A stretch of 64,000 bases of DNA from Oscillospiraceae bacterium (GTDB taxonomy: Bacteria; Bacillota; Clostridia; Lachnospirales; Lachnospiraceae): the NCBI GenBank assembly GCA_021771715.1, contig JAETOO010000011.1, forward strand, positions 52,858-116,857. The letters run 5' to 3'. The notes under the pieces were generated by a model. It was not told the DNA's origin, ran no database searches, and saw only the letters and a program-made list of their open reading frames with translations. Shown here piece by piece: positions 25,303 to 33,462 of the stretch (position 1 is its first letter; every line of letters begins with the position of its first letter). The translations under genes and the position numbers were made by a program.

Positions 25303-27771
25303 TCATTCATCCGCCTCGTCCTCCGCGCGCTCGAACGTGATCTTCCCCTTGCGGAAGCCGACGCGCACCTTGTCGCCCCGGCGGACTCTCCCCGCAAGCA
25401 GCTCCTCGGCAAGCGGGTCTTCCACCTGCGTCTGCACGGCGCGGCGCAGCGGGCGCGCTCCGTATTTCTCGTCGTACCCGGACTCGGCGATGTGGGCGCG
25501 GACCGCGGGGCTGATCTTTAACGTCAGCTCCAGCTGCTCCTTGCAGCGCTTCTGGAGTCCGGCGAGCAGCAGTCCGGCGATGCTGCCGATCTCCTCCTTC
25601 GTCAGCGCGTGGAACACGATCGTCTCGTCAATCCGGTTCAGAAATTCCGGGCGGAAGATGCGGCGCACCTCCTCCATCACGCTCCCCTTCATCGCCTCAT
25701 AGTTGCGCTTCTCGTCCTTCCCCGCGCCGAACCCGAGGTGTTTCGGGGAGACGATGGACTGTGCCCCGGCATTGGAGGTCATGATCAGGATCGTGTTCTT
25801 GAAATCAACCTTCCTGCCGTGGCCGTCCGTGATGTGGCCCTCGTCGAGCACCTGCAGCAGGATGTTGAAGACATCCGGGTGCGCTTTCTCGATCTCGTCG
25901 AACAGAATCACGGAGTACGGGCTGCGGCGCACCTTCTCCGAGAGCTGGCCGCCCTCCTCGTAGCCCACGTAGCCCGGCGGTGATCCCACGAGACGCGAGA
26001 CGCTGTGCTTCTCCATATATTCCGACATGTCCACGCGGATCATCGACTGCTCCTCGCCGAACACAGTCTCCGCGAGCGCCTTTGCCAGCTCGGTCTTGCC
26101 GACTCCGGTGGGGCCAAGGAACAGGAAAGAACCGATCGGGCGCGCCGGATTCTTCAGCCCGGCACGGCTGCGGCGGACTGCCTTTGCCACAGCCTGCACC
26201 GCCTCCTCCTGTCCGATCACCCGCTTGTGCAACTCTGCGTCCAGCTGCAGCAGCCGCTTTCCCTCCTGCCCGGTGAGACGCTGCACCGGGACGCCGGTCC
26301 ACGTCGACACGATCTGCGCGATGTCCTCCTCCGTCACCGACGCGGCCTTTCCGCTCCGCTTCTGGTGCATGCGCTTTTTCTGCTTTTTCAGGACCTCCTC
26401 CAGCTCCGCCTTGCGGCCGTTCAGCTCCTTTGCTTCCTCAAAGCGGCCCTCCCGGATCGCCTGCTCACGCGCCAGCAGCAAGCCGTCGTACTCCTCCTGC
26501 AGCTTTTCCGTCTGCGTGCCCGCGTGGAAATAGCCGAGCTGCCTGCGCGCGGCGGCCTCGTCGATGAGGTCGATCGCCTTGTCCGGCAGGAATCGGTCGC
26601 TGATGTAGCGCACGGACAGCTTTACGGCAGCCTCGAGCGCCTGGTCGGTGATTGTGACCCCGTGATGCTGCTCGTAGGCCGGCCGCAGTCCCCGCAGAAT
26701 CTGCACTGCTTCTTCCTGCGACGGCTCCTCCACGTGCACCGGCTGGAATCTGCGCTCCAGAGCCGGATCCTTCTCAATGTACTTCCGGTATTCCTCCTGC
26801 GTCGTCGCGCCGATCAGCTGCAGCTCCCCGCGTGAGAGCGACGGCTTCAGAATATTTGACGCATCCAGCGCGCCCTCCGCTCCGCCTGCCCCGATGATGG
26901 TGTGAAGCTCATCCACGAACAGCAGGACGTTTCCGCTCTCGATCACCTCCCGGATGATCCGCTTGATCCGCTCCTCGAACTCGCCGCGGTATTTTGAGCC
27001 CGCGACCATCCCGGCCATGTCGAGTGTCACGACGCGCTTCCCGCGCATCGGCTCCGGCACCTCTTCCCTCACGATCCGCTGGGCCAGGCCCTCCACGATC
27101 GCCGTCTTTCCGACGCCCGGCTCGCCGATCAGGCACGGATTATTCTTCGTGCGGCGGCTCAGGATCTGGACGATCCGCTCGATCTCCTGCTCCCTTCCCA
27201 CCGTCACATCCAGCCGCTTTGCGGCGGCCAGCTCGGTCAGGTCGCGGCTGTACTGGTCGAGTGTGGGTGTCGTGCCCGCGCCGCCCTCGTCCGCTCCCGC
27301 CTTTGCCTGGCGCACGAGCTCACGGTACTTGTCCTCCGACAGCCCCGTCACCTCGACGATGTCCGTGCACAGCTTCTGCAGATTGACGCCCAGCGTGTGC
27401 AGCAGCCGCGTCGCCACGCACTCCAGGTCCCGCAGGATCGCGAGCAGGATATGCTCTGTCCCTATCTCTCTGTCCTCAAAAAAATGTGCCAGTTCCTCAC
27501 TGTCCCGCAGAATACCGGCGGCGCGCGGCGACCACAGTCCGCCTGCACGCTCCGCCAGCTGCTCCGGGGCAATCAGCCGCTCAATCAGCTCCAGCAGCTT
27601 TGCCTCCTCCACATGATGTCCGCGCAGGATCACGCCTGCCGCTCCCGATGTCTCCCGCACAAGCCCGAGCAGCAGATGCTCCGAGCCGACATAGCTGTGT
27701 CCGCAGGAATCCGCGGCATGTCTGGCGAGCTTCAGCACCTTCGCGGCGCTGTCGGTATATTCCATATGCAT
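25303..27771 (-). CDS. clpC: AAA+ unfoldase ClpC
   Basis: An 822-residue Hsp100 protein. Clp_N double repeat (residues 1-145, [20 protein letters not shown] and [20 protein letters not shown]), first AAA domain with Walker A GEPGVGKT, coiled UVR/M insert (about 415-460), second AAA domain with GPTGVGKT, and the C-terminal ClpP-binding region. It unfolds substrates for ClpP. The start is the first of two ATGs, 11 bp after AGGAGG. It follows a GntR gene by 35 bp; the usual ctsR-mcsA-mcsB genes are absent. Confidence 0.95.
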   Translation of the reverse strand: MHMEYTDSAAKVLKLARHAADSCGHSYVGSEHLLLGLVRETSGAAGVILRGHHVEEAKLLELIERLIAPEQLAERAGGLWSPRAAGILRDSEELAHFFEDREIGTEHILLAILRDLECVATRLLHTLGVNLQKLCTDIVEVTGLSEDKYRELVRQAKAGADEGGAGTTPTLDQYSRDLTELAAAKRLDVTVGREQEIERIVQILSRRTKNNPCLIGEPGVGKTAIVEGLAQRIVREEVPEPMRGKRVVTLDMAGMVAGSKYRGEFEERIKRIIREVIESGNVLLFVDELHTIIGAGGAEGALDASNILKPSLSRGELQLIGATTQEEYRKYIEKDPALERRFQPVHVEEPSQEEAVQILRGLRPAYEQHHGVTITDQALEAAVKLSVRYISDRFLPDKAIDLIDEAAARRQLGYFHAGTQTEKLQEEYDGLLLAREQAIREGRFEEAKELNGRKAELEEVLKKQKKRMHQKRSGKAASVTEEDIAQIVSTWTGVPVQRLTGQEGKRLLQLDAELHKRVIGQEEAVQAVAKAVRRSRAGLKNPARPIGSFLFLGPTGVGKTELAKALAETVFGEEQSMIRVDMSEYMEKHSVSRLVGSPPGYVGYEEGGQLSEKVRRSPYSVILFDEIEKAHPDVFNILLQVLDEGHITDGHGRKVDFKNTILIMTSNAGAQSIVSPKHLGFGAGKDEKRNYEAMKGSVMEEVRRIFRPEFLNRIDETIVFHALTKEEIGSIAGLLLAGLQKRCKEQLELTLKISPAVRAHIAESGYDEKYGARPLRRAVQTQVEDPLAEELLAGRVRRGDKVRVGFRKGKITFERAEDEADE

Positions 27772-27806
27772 CTATATTAAGTCCTCCTGTCTCATTCTTT
27801 TCATGC

Positions 27807-28175
27807 TTACTCGTACATATCATAGCACTCGTCCACGAGCGCGTGCACCTCGTCCCGGGATATATTTTTGCACATTCCCTTCGCGAGAAGCACCCGCAAG
27901 CGGCAGCGCATCTCCTCGAGCGCCTGCGCCTTGTTGTCGTCGATGGACACGACTGCGCCCCGGCGCCTGTCGATCGTGACGAAGCCCTCCTGCCGCAGCA
28001 CCGCGTACGCCTTGTTGACGGTGTGCATGTTGATCCCGATATCGTCCGCAAGCTGGCGGACGGACGGCAGCGTATCTCCCTCCTGCAGCACCGAGGTCGC
28101 TATCCCCAGCACAATCTGATTCCGAAGCTGCATGTAGATCGCTTCGTCGCTCTGAAAGTCTATCTCTATCAGCAT
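27807..28175 (-). CDS. GntR-family transcriptional regulator, YtrA type
   Basis: A 122-residue regulator with an N-terminal winged helix-turn-helix (AIYMQLRNQIVLGIATSVLQ, then LPSVRQLADDIGINMHTVNK and YAVLRQEGFVTIDRRRGAVV) and only a short helical tail, the YtrA-subfamily layout. GGGAGG precedes ATG 28175. It is co-transcribed with clpC, which suggests it may control it and itself. The signal it senses is unknown. Confidence 0.88.
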   Translation of the reverse strand: MLIEIDFQSDEAIYMQLRNQIVLGIATSVLQEGDTLPSVRQLADDIGINMHTVNKAYAVLRQEGFVTIDRRRGAVVSIDDNKAQALEEMRCRLRVLLAKGMCKNISRDEVHALVDECYDMYE

Positions 28176-28200
28176 CGCTGTTTCCTCCCTTGTGACAGTA

Positions 28201-28230
28201 ATCATATAACAGATGGGGAGGAGGTGTCAA
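28201..28230 (-). promoter_or_regulatory. Promoter of gntR-clpC
   Basis: TTGACA (28225-28230) and TATGAT (28201-28206), 18-bp spacer, about 25 bp before the GntR start. Autoregulation would act here. Confidence 0.65.
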
Positions 28231-28301
28231 CTTGATTTTCTATCCAGGTATCGTTCGGTTATCTTATTTCTTTTGCAATATTCTTTCTCTATTCTAACAT
28301 G

Positions 28302-28328
28302 AAAAAAAGCCACCCTGTTCAGATAGCT
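28302..28328 (-). terminator. Terminator after the repeat-tailed membrane protein gene
   Basis: AGCTATC pairs with GGGTGGCT (two G-T wobbles), followed by seven T, about 70 bp after the stop at 28396. Confidence 0.6.
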
Positions 28329-28395
28329 CTTTCTCATAGTAAATGTGTAGTCACACGCCGCATTGCGCAACGAAATCAATCGGAAATATCAGCAT

Positions 28396-29535
28396 TTACA
28401 AATCAATCATATTGACTTCTACGGAGTCCTTTGTCTTCTCCTTCGGAGCCTGGTACTGGTGCTCCGGCTCGGGGGATTGATACTGCGGCATCTGCTTCGC
28501 TTTTTTCTTCGCCTTGGACGGTTTCGGAACGGAAGCCGGGTCCGCATACGAAGTACTCTGGCCGTAATCATCGCCCGCATACGGCGCTTTCTGACCGTAC
28601 CCGTCTCCGCCTGCGTACGGCGCTTCCTGGCCGTAGCTGTCTCCGCCTGCGTACGGCGCTTTCTGCCCGTAGCTGTCTCCGCCTGCGTACGGCGCTTCCT
28701 GGCCGTAACTGTCTCCGCCTGCATACGGCGCTTCCTGCTCATAGCCGTCTCCGCCCGCATACGGTGCACCCTGGCTGTAACCGTCGTCCGCGTACGCGCT
28801 CTCCTCGCCGGCGTACCCCTGCGCGTCCATGCTGGCCGCGCCGCTCTCCGGCAGGCCGTAGCCCCGGTACTCCTGCAGTTCGGACTTCAGATCCTTCTTC
28901 TTCAGGATCAGGTTGATCACGACGAACAGCAGGATCACGCACAGGCCGATCATCCCGTAGAGGATTCTCGTCAGAAGCGTCACGCGGTCCCGGTAATTGC
29001 TCGTCTCCATCTTCAGCGTGGAGATCGTGTTCTCGGCCTCCTCGAGGGAGCTGCGGTCCACCTTGACGTACCGCGGATCCTCGGTCTCAGGCTCCGTCTG
29101 CGGCTCGGTCTGAGGCTCCGTCTCGCTCTCAGTCTCTGTCTGTGCCGCCGTGCCGACCGCCTGCACGCTCGGGTCGGTCTTGACATACAGGTAATAGCCG
29201 CACTGGTTGCCGTTCTCCGCAGCCACGGTGATCACCACCGTCGTCGTGCCGTCCTCCCCGATGTCCTGTCCCTCGATGCTGACAATCGAAGCGCCTGAGT
29301 TTGAAGTCACAGGCTCCAGCTCCAGCCGCGCTGTGCCGCCCGGCACCGTGACCTGGTACTCGATCGTGCTGTAATAGAATTCCGGTGAGACCGTCACGCC
29401 CTCCGTCGTGATGCCGAGGGAGGACAGCGAATTATCCCCGGACGCCCCCTCTGCCAGCACCGGCGCGGTGCACAGCCAGATCAGCGCCAGCACCGCCAGA
29501 ATCCATGAGTTCCATGCTGTTCTTTTCTTTTTCAT
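28396..29535 (-). CDS. Membrane-anchored protein with cadherin-like domain and repetitive cytoplasmic tail
   Basis: A 379-residue protein: signal sequence (1-28), cadherin-like beta-sandwich domain (about 36-118, SLSSLGITTEGVTVSP ... NQCGYYLYV), Thr/Glu-rich linker (EPQTEPQTEPETE), coiled segment, one membrane helix (about 189-211) followed by KKKDLK, and a tail of about 165 residues. The tail holds six repeats of the type APYAGGDSYGQE (residues 257-327). By the positive-inside rule the repeats face the cytoplasm. The Tyr/Gly/Gln-rich, low-complexity tail is unusual. Upstream is purD. AGGAGAG precedes the ATG. Function unknown. Confidence 0.8.
   Translation of the reverse strand: MKKKRTAWNSWILAVLALIWLCTAPVLAEGASGDNSLSSLGITTEGVTVSPEFYYSTIEYQVTVPGGTARLELEPVTSNSGASIVSIEGQDIGEDGTTTVVITVAAENGNQCGYYLYVKTDPSVQAVGTAAQTETESETEPQTEPQTEPETEDPRYVKVDRSSLEEAENTISTLKMETSNYRDRVTLLTRILYGMIGLCVILLFVVINLILKKKDLKSELQEYRGYGLPESGAASMDAQGYAGEESAYADDGYSQGAPYAGGDGYEQEAPYAGGDSYGQEAPYAGGDSYGQKAPYAGGDSYGQEAPYAGGDGYGQKAPYAGDDYGQSTSYADPASVPKPSKAKKKAKQMPQYQSPEPEHQYQAPKEKTKDSVEVNMIDL
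28555..28767 (-). repeat. 36-bp in-frame tandem repeat array in the membrane protein gene
   Basis: Six units, five of 36 bp and one of 33 bp, encoding APYAGGD(G/S)YGQ(E/K). Adjacent units differ by a few bases only, so the array is likely to vary in copy number. Confidence 0.88.
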
Positions 29536-29607
29536 TTACACTCTCCTCATCTTCTGCCGCTGCCGCGGCAAACCTGTCTCCGCCACAAAACTCTGTGGGC
29601 TGTCCCC

Positions 29608-30879
29608 TTACGCCTCGTCAATCGCCTTCCCGATGTCGTGGCGGTAATACTTGTTCTCAAAATTCACCCAGTTGATCGCCTCGTACGCATGTTGCCGCGC
29701 TTCCTTCAGGTCTGCGCCCTTCGCAGTCACGCCGAGCACACGGCCGCCGTTCGTGACGATCCCCTCCGGCTTCCTCGCTGTCCCCGCATGGAAGACGTAG
29801 TAGCCGTCCTTGTCCCGGAACGCATCCAGGCCCTCGATCACAAAGCCCTTCTGATAGCTGACCGGGTAGCCGTCGCTCGCCAGCACCACGCAGACCGCCG
29901 CGTTGTCCTCGAATTCCAGCTCAATCTGATCCAGCGTGCCGTCCACGCACGCCTCAAACGCATCCACGATATCCGTCTTCATCCGCGGCAGCACGACCTG
30001 CGTCTCCGGGTCGCCGAACCGGGCATTGTACTCGAGCACCTTGGGCCCGTCCGCCGTCAGCATCAGCCCAAAGAAAATGATTCCCTTGAACTCTCTGCCC
30101 TCCGCGCGCATCGCGTCCACCGTCGGCTGGTAGATGTGCTCCATGCAGTACGCGTCGATCTCCTTCGTGTAGAACGGGCTCGGCGAGAAGGTCCCCATGC
30201 CGCCCGTGTTCAATCCCGTGTCCCCGTCGCCCGCGCGCTTGTGATCCTGCGCAGACGTCATCGTCCGGATCGTCCTGCCGTCGACGAACGTCAGCACGGA
30301 CACCTCGCGCCCGGTCATGAACTCCTCGACTACCATGCGGTTTCCGGCCTGCCCGAACTTCTTGTCCGTCATGATCTCCCGGACGCCCGCCTTCGCTTCC
30401 TCCAGTGTATTGCAGATCAGCACACCCTTGCCCAGCGCCAGCCCGTCCGCCTTCAGCACGATCGGCAGCTTCGCCGTCTCCAGGTACGCAAGCGCCGCCT
30501 CGGCGTCATCGAACGTCTCGTAGGCCGCCGTCGGAATGTGGTATTTCTTCATCAGATCCTTCGAGAAGGCCTTCGAACCCTCCAGGATCGCCGCATTTTT
30601 GCGCGGCCCGAACACGCGCAGTCCCTGTGCCTCGAACACATCCACGATGCCGCCAACCAGCGGGTCGTCCATCCCGATCACGGTCAGATCCACCGCATGC
30701 TCCTTCGCAAACGCGGCGAGCTTTTCAAACTCCATCGCCTTGATGTCCACGCACTCCGCGTACTCCGCGATCCCCGCGTTGCCCGGCGCACAGTAGATCT
30801 TGTCCACCCTGGGCGACTGCGCAACCTTCCACGCGATCGCGTGCTCTCTTCCGCCGCTTCCCACTATCAGTACCTTCAT
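29608..30879 (-). CDS. purD: Phosphoribosylamine-glycine ligase
   Basis: A 423-residue ATP-grasp enzyme, normal length: MKVLIVGSGGREHAIAWKVA, the family ATP-grasp segments LPIVLKADGLALGKGV and GMGTFSPSPFY, and VLEYNARFGDPETQVVLPR. It makes glycinamide ribonucleotide, the second step of de novo purine synthesis. AGGAGG precedes the ATG. It is the last gene of purE-M-N-D, 190 bp after purN, a gap filled with repeats of the purN tail. Confidence 0.96.
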   Translation of the reverse strand: MKVLIVGSGGREHAIAWKVAQSPRVDKIYCAPGNAGIAEYAECVDIKAMEFEKLAAFAKEHAVDLTVIGMDDPLVGGIVDVFEAQGLRVFGPRKNAAILEGSKAFSKDLMKKYHIPTAAYETFDDAEAALAYLETAKLPIVLKADGLALGKGVLICNTLEEAKAGVREIMTDKKFGQAGNRMVVEEFMTGREVSVLTFVDGRTIRTMTSAQDHKRAGDGDTGLNTGGMGTFSPSPFYTKEIDAYCMEHIYQPTVDAMRAEGREFKGIIFFGLMLTADGPKVLEYNARFGDPETQVVLPRMKTDIVDAFEACVDGTLDQIELEFEDNAAVCVVLASDGYPVSYQKGFVIEGLDAFRDKDGYYVFHAGTARKPEGIVTNGGRVLGVTAKGADLKEARQHAYEAINWVNFENKYYRHDIGKAIDEA

Positions 30880-30975
30880 AATGATCTGTCCTCCTGCCTG
30901 TGTCTGAGACCGCCGCGCCTCTGCGCGGATTCCGGCGCCCAGACCGTTCCGTTTCCCGTGATTCTATCTGCATCC

Positions 30976-31115
30976 GCCGTTAGTCGGCAATCACAACTCT
31001 CCCGTCGACCACCGACACCTTGCCGCTGATCGGCAATCACAGTTCTTCCACTGATTCTGTCTCCTGCCGTCAGTCGGCAATCACGACTCTCCCGTCGACC
31101 ACCGACACCTTGCCG
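30976..31115 (-). repeat. Duplicated purN 3' end (90-bp spacing)
   Basis: A 50-bp sequence at 31066-31115, spanning the last 15 codons and stop of purN, recurs at 30976-31025 with two differences. One changes GTC to GTT and one TGA to TAA, so the copy still encodes the same residues ([10 protein letters not shown]) and a stop. A third partial copy starts at about 31028. Confidence 0.88.
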
Positions 31116-31696
31116 TTTGCGATCAGGTCGATGGCCTTCGGAAGGATTTTCCACTCCGCCTCCTGCATGACGCGCAGCTGGAGCTCCTTCGCGGTATCGC
31201 CCTGCCTTACCTCCACCGCCTTCTGCAGAAGGATCGGGCCAGTGTCCGTGCCGCCGTCCACAAAGTGCACCGTCGCCCCGGTCACGCGCACGCCGCGCGC
31301 GAGCACCGCCTCGTGGACACCCAGCCCATAGTAGCCGGTCCCGCAAAACGACGGGATCAGCGCCGGGTGAATGTTGATGATCCGGTTCGGGTACGCGTCG
31401 ACGACCAGCTGCGGGATCACGACCAGGCAGCCGGCCAGCACGACCAGATCCGCCCCGGACTCCTGCAGCGCCGCGAGCAGCGCCCGGTTAAATGATTCCG
31501 GCTCCGGGTAATCCTTCCGCGTCACACACGCGGTCGGGATCCCCGCTTTCGATGCGCGCTCGAGCGCATACGCCTTCTTGCTGTTGCTGATGACCTTCAC
31601 GACGCTCGCGTTCGTGACTGTCCCGTCCTCGATCGCATCCAGAATGGCCTGGAGATTCGTGCCGCCGCCCGAAACCATCACCGCAAGCTTCAGCAT
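31070..31696 (-). CDS. purN: Phosphoribosylglycinamide formyltransferase (folate-dependent)
   Basis: A 208-residue enzyme: [20 protein letters not shown] at the N-terminus, the catalytic block [20 protein letters not shown] and [13 protein letters not shown] with the active-site Asp. It formylates GAR from 10-formyl-THF. The start lies inside the purM end (7-bp overlap) behind GGGAG. The C-terminal codons and stop are duplicated downstream. Confidence 0.96.
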   Translation of the reverse strand: MLKLAVMVSGGGTNLQAILDAIEDGTVTNASVVKVISNSKKAYALERASKAGIPTACVTRKDYPEPESFNRALLAALQESGADLVVLAGCLVVIPQLVVDAYPNRIINIHPALIPSFCGTGYYGLGVHEAVLARGVRVTGATVHFVDGGTDTGPILLQKAVEVRQGDTAKELQLRVMQEAEWKILPKAIDLIANGKVSVVDGRVVIAD

Positions 31697-32715
31697 AACT
31701 CCACTCCCTTTTCTCCGGCCGCGATCTCGCCGATCACATACGCCGTGTCGCCGGCCGCCGCCAGCGCTGCCTTCGTCGTCTCCACGTCCGCCGGGTCCAC
31801 CGCCAGCACCATGCCGATTCCCATGTTGAACGTGTTGTACATCATCTGCTCCTCGATCGCGCCTGCCTTCGCCAGCATCCCGAAGATCGCGGGCACCTCG
31901 TAGCTGTCCTTGCGGACGACCGCCTTCACGCCGTCCGGGAGCATTCTCGGAATATTCTCGTAAAAACCGCCGCCTGTGATGTGGCTGCAGCCCTTGATCG
32001 TCACGCCCGCCTCCTTCACGCTGCGCAGCGCCTTCACGTAAATTCTGGTCGGAGCCAGCAGTGCCTCGCCGAGCGTCTTCCCGAGCTCCTCATGGTACGT
32101 ATTCAGAGACGCGACATCCATCGGGAGCACCTTGCGCACCAGGGAAAATCCGTTGCTGTGCACGCCGGTCGACGCGATACCGATCAGCACATCTCCCGGG
32201 CGGATCGTCTCGCCCGTGATCAGATCCTTCTTGTCCACCACGCCCACCGCAAATCCGGCGAGGTCGTACTCCTCCTCCGGCATCAGTCCCGGGTGCTCCG
32301 CCGTCTCGCCGCCGATCAGCGCACAGTCCGCCTGCACGCAGCCCTCCGCGACGCCACTCACAATCGACGCGATTTTTTCCGGATAGTTCTTGCCGCACGC
32401 GATGTAGTCCAGGAAAAACAGCGGCTCGCCGCCCGCGCACGCGATATCATTGACGCACATCGCGACCGCGTCGATGCCGATCGTGTCGTGCTTGTCCAGC
32501 AGAAACGCCAGCTTCACCTTCGTGCCGCAGCCATCTGTGCCGGAGAGCAGCACCGGCTCCTCCATCTCCTTGATCTTCGCGAGGGAAAACGCGCCAGAGA
32601 AGCCTCCCAGTCCTCCCAGCACCTCCTCGCGCATCGTCCGCTTCACAGACTCCTTCATCAGCTCTACGGATCTGTACCCAGCCTCAATATCGACTCCCGC
32701 TTTCTTGTAATCCAT
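31690..32715 (-). CDS. purM: Phosphoribosylformylglycinamidine cyclo-ligase
   Basis: A 341-residue AIR synthetase of the PurM/ThiL fold: [54 protein letters not shown] and the C-terminal [15 protein letters not shown]. It closes the imidazole ring in step five. GGAGGAAGG precedes the ATG. Between purE and purM lie 129 bp containing the dispersed repeat copy 2. Confidence 0.97.
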   Translation of the reverse strand: MDYKKAGVDIEAGYRSVELMKESVKRTMREEVLGGLGGFSGAFSLAKIKEMEEPVLLSGTDGCGTKVKLAFLLDKHDTIGIDAVAMCVNDIACAGGEPLFFLDYIACGKNYPEKIASIVSGVAEGCVQADCALIGGETAEHPGLMPEEEYDLAGFAVGVVDKKDLITGETIRPGDVLIGIASTGVHSNGFSLVRKVLPMDVASLNTYHEELGKTLGEALLAPTRIYVKALRSVKEAGVTIKGCSHITGGGFYENIPRMLPDGVKAVVRKDSYEVPAIFGMLAKAGAIEEQMMYNTFNMGIGMVLAVDPADVETTKAALAAAGDTAYVIGEIAAGEKGVELC

Positions 32716-32786
32716 GTCCTTCCTCCTCTGTGGTCACACCGCTTCCCGCAAATTCGTTTCTTCTATAATAATTGTTGTATGCCATC

Positions 32787-32836
32787 CAAGCATGCTTGCA
32801 CGGTCTGTCTTCCCGTTTTTGATACATGGCCAAACG
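32787..32836. repeat. Dispersed palindromic intergenic repeat, copy 2
   Basis: Shares with 14624-14665 the core gcttgcacggtctgtcttcc, a T-run and catggc. It is centred on AAGCATGCTT and lies between purE and purM. The flanking inverted repeats are less perfect than in copy 1. Confidence 0.6.
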
Positions 32837-32844
32837 GTAACCGA

Positions 32845-33351
32845 TCACTTCGTGTACGCCTTGTAGCCTACCTCCTGCAGCCTCGCATCCTTCTGCTCGA
32901 CCTGCTCCTTCAGCTCCTGTGCGTACGCCTTCACCTTCGCGAGCAGCTCCGGGTCCGAAGTCGCCAGAATCTTCGCCGCGAGGATGCCGGCATTCGCGCC
33001 GCCGTTGATCGCCACAGTCGCCACCGGGATACCGGACGGCATCTGCACGATCGAGTAGAGCGAATCTCTTCCGCCCAGCGACGTCGTGTGCATCGGGATT
33101 CCGATCACCGGCATCGGGAAAATCGCCGCGCACATGCCCGGCAGATGCGCCGCCATGCCGGCCCCCGCGATGATCACCTTGAAGCCCTTCGCCTCCGCCG
33201 TCTTCGCATACTCAAAGAATACATCCGGCTCTCTGTGAGCAGAAATAATCGTCATCTCGTAGTCGATCCCGAACCGCTCCAGCATATCCGCCGCCTTGCT
33301 CATCACGGGCATATCCGAATCGCTGCCCATCACTATTCCTACCTTTGCCAT
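32845..33351 (-). CDS. purE: N5-carboxyaminoimidazole ribonucleotide mutase
   Basis: A 168-residue class I PurE: GIVMGSDSDMPVMSKAADML, the active-site block ISAHREPD and GAGMAAHLPGM, and PVIGIPMHTTSLGGRDSLYS. It isomerises N5-CAIR to CAIR. First gene of purE-M-N-D behind a near-consensus promoter. AAGGAG precedes the ATG. The other purine genes are not in the window. Confidence 0.97.
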   Translation of the reverse strand: MAKVGIVMGSDSDMPVMSKAADMLERFGIDYEMTIISAHREPDVFFEYAKTAEAKGFKVIIAGAGMAAHLPGMCAAIFPMPVIGIPMHTTSLGGRDSLYSIVQMPSGIPVATVAINGGANAGILAAKILATSDPELLAKVKAYAQELKEQVEQKDARLQEVGYKAYTK

Positions 33352-33395
33352 CGTATCTTCTCCTTCTGTAAATCGTCGTTCTGTAAACAGCCCTC

Positions 33396-33424
33396 ATTCT
33401 ACTAACTAAACCCCGCGTTGTCAA
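33396..33424 (-). promoter_or_regulatory. Promoter of the pur operon
   Basis: TTGACA (33419-33424) and TAGAAT (33396-33401), 17-bp spacer. The leader of about 40 nt has no room for a purine riboswitch. Confidence 0.8.
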
Positions 33425-33462
33425 TCCTTCTCCCGAAATTACACGAAAAATCGCCCGCCGCA

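Noticed and set aside
33360..33395. Purine riboswitch before purE
   Set aside because: The predicted transcript start leaves only about 40 nt before the ATG, too short for the aptamer.
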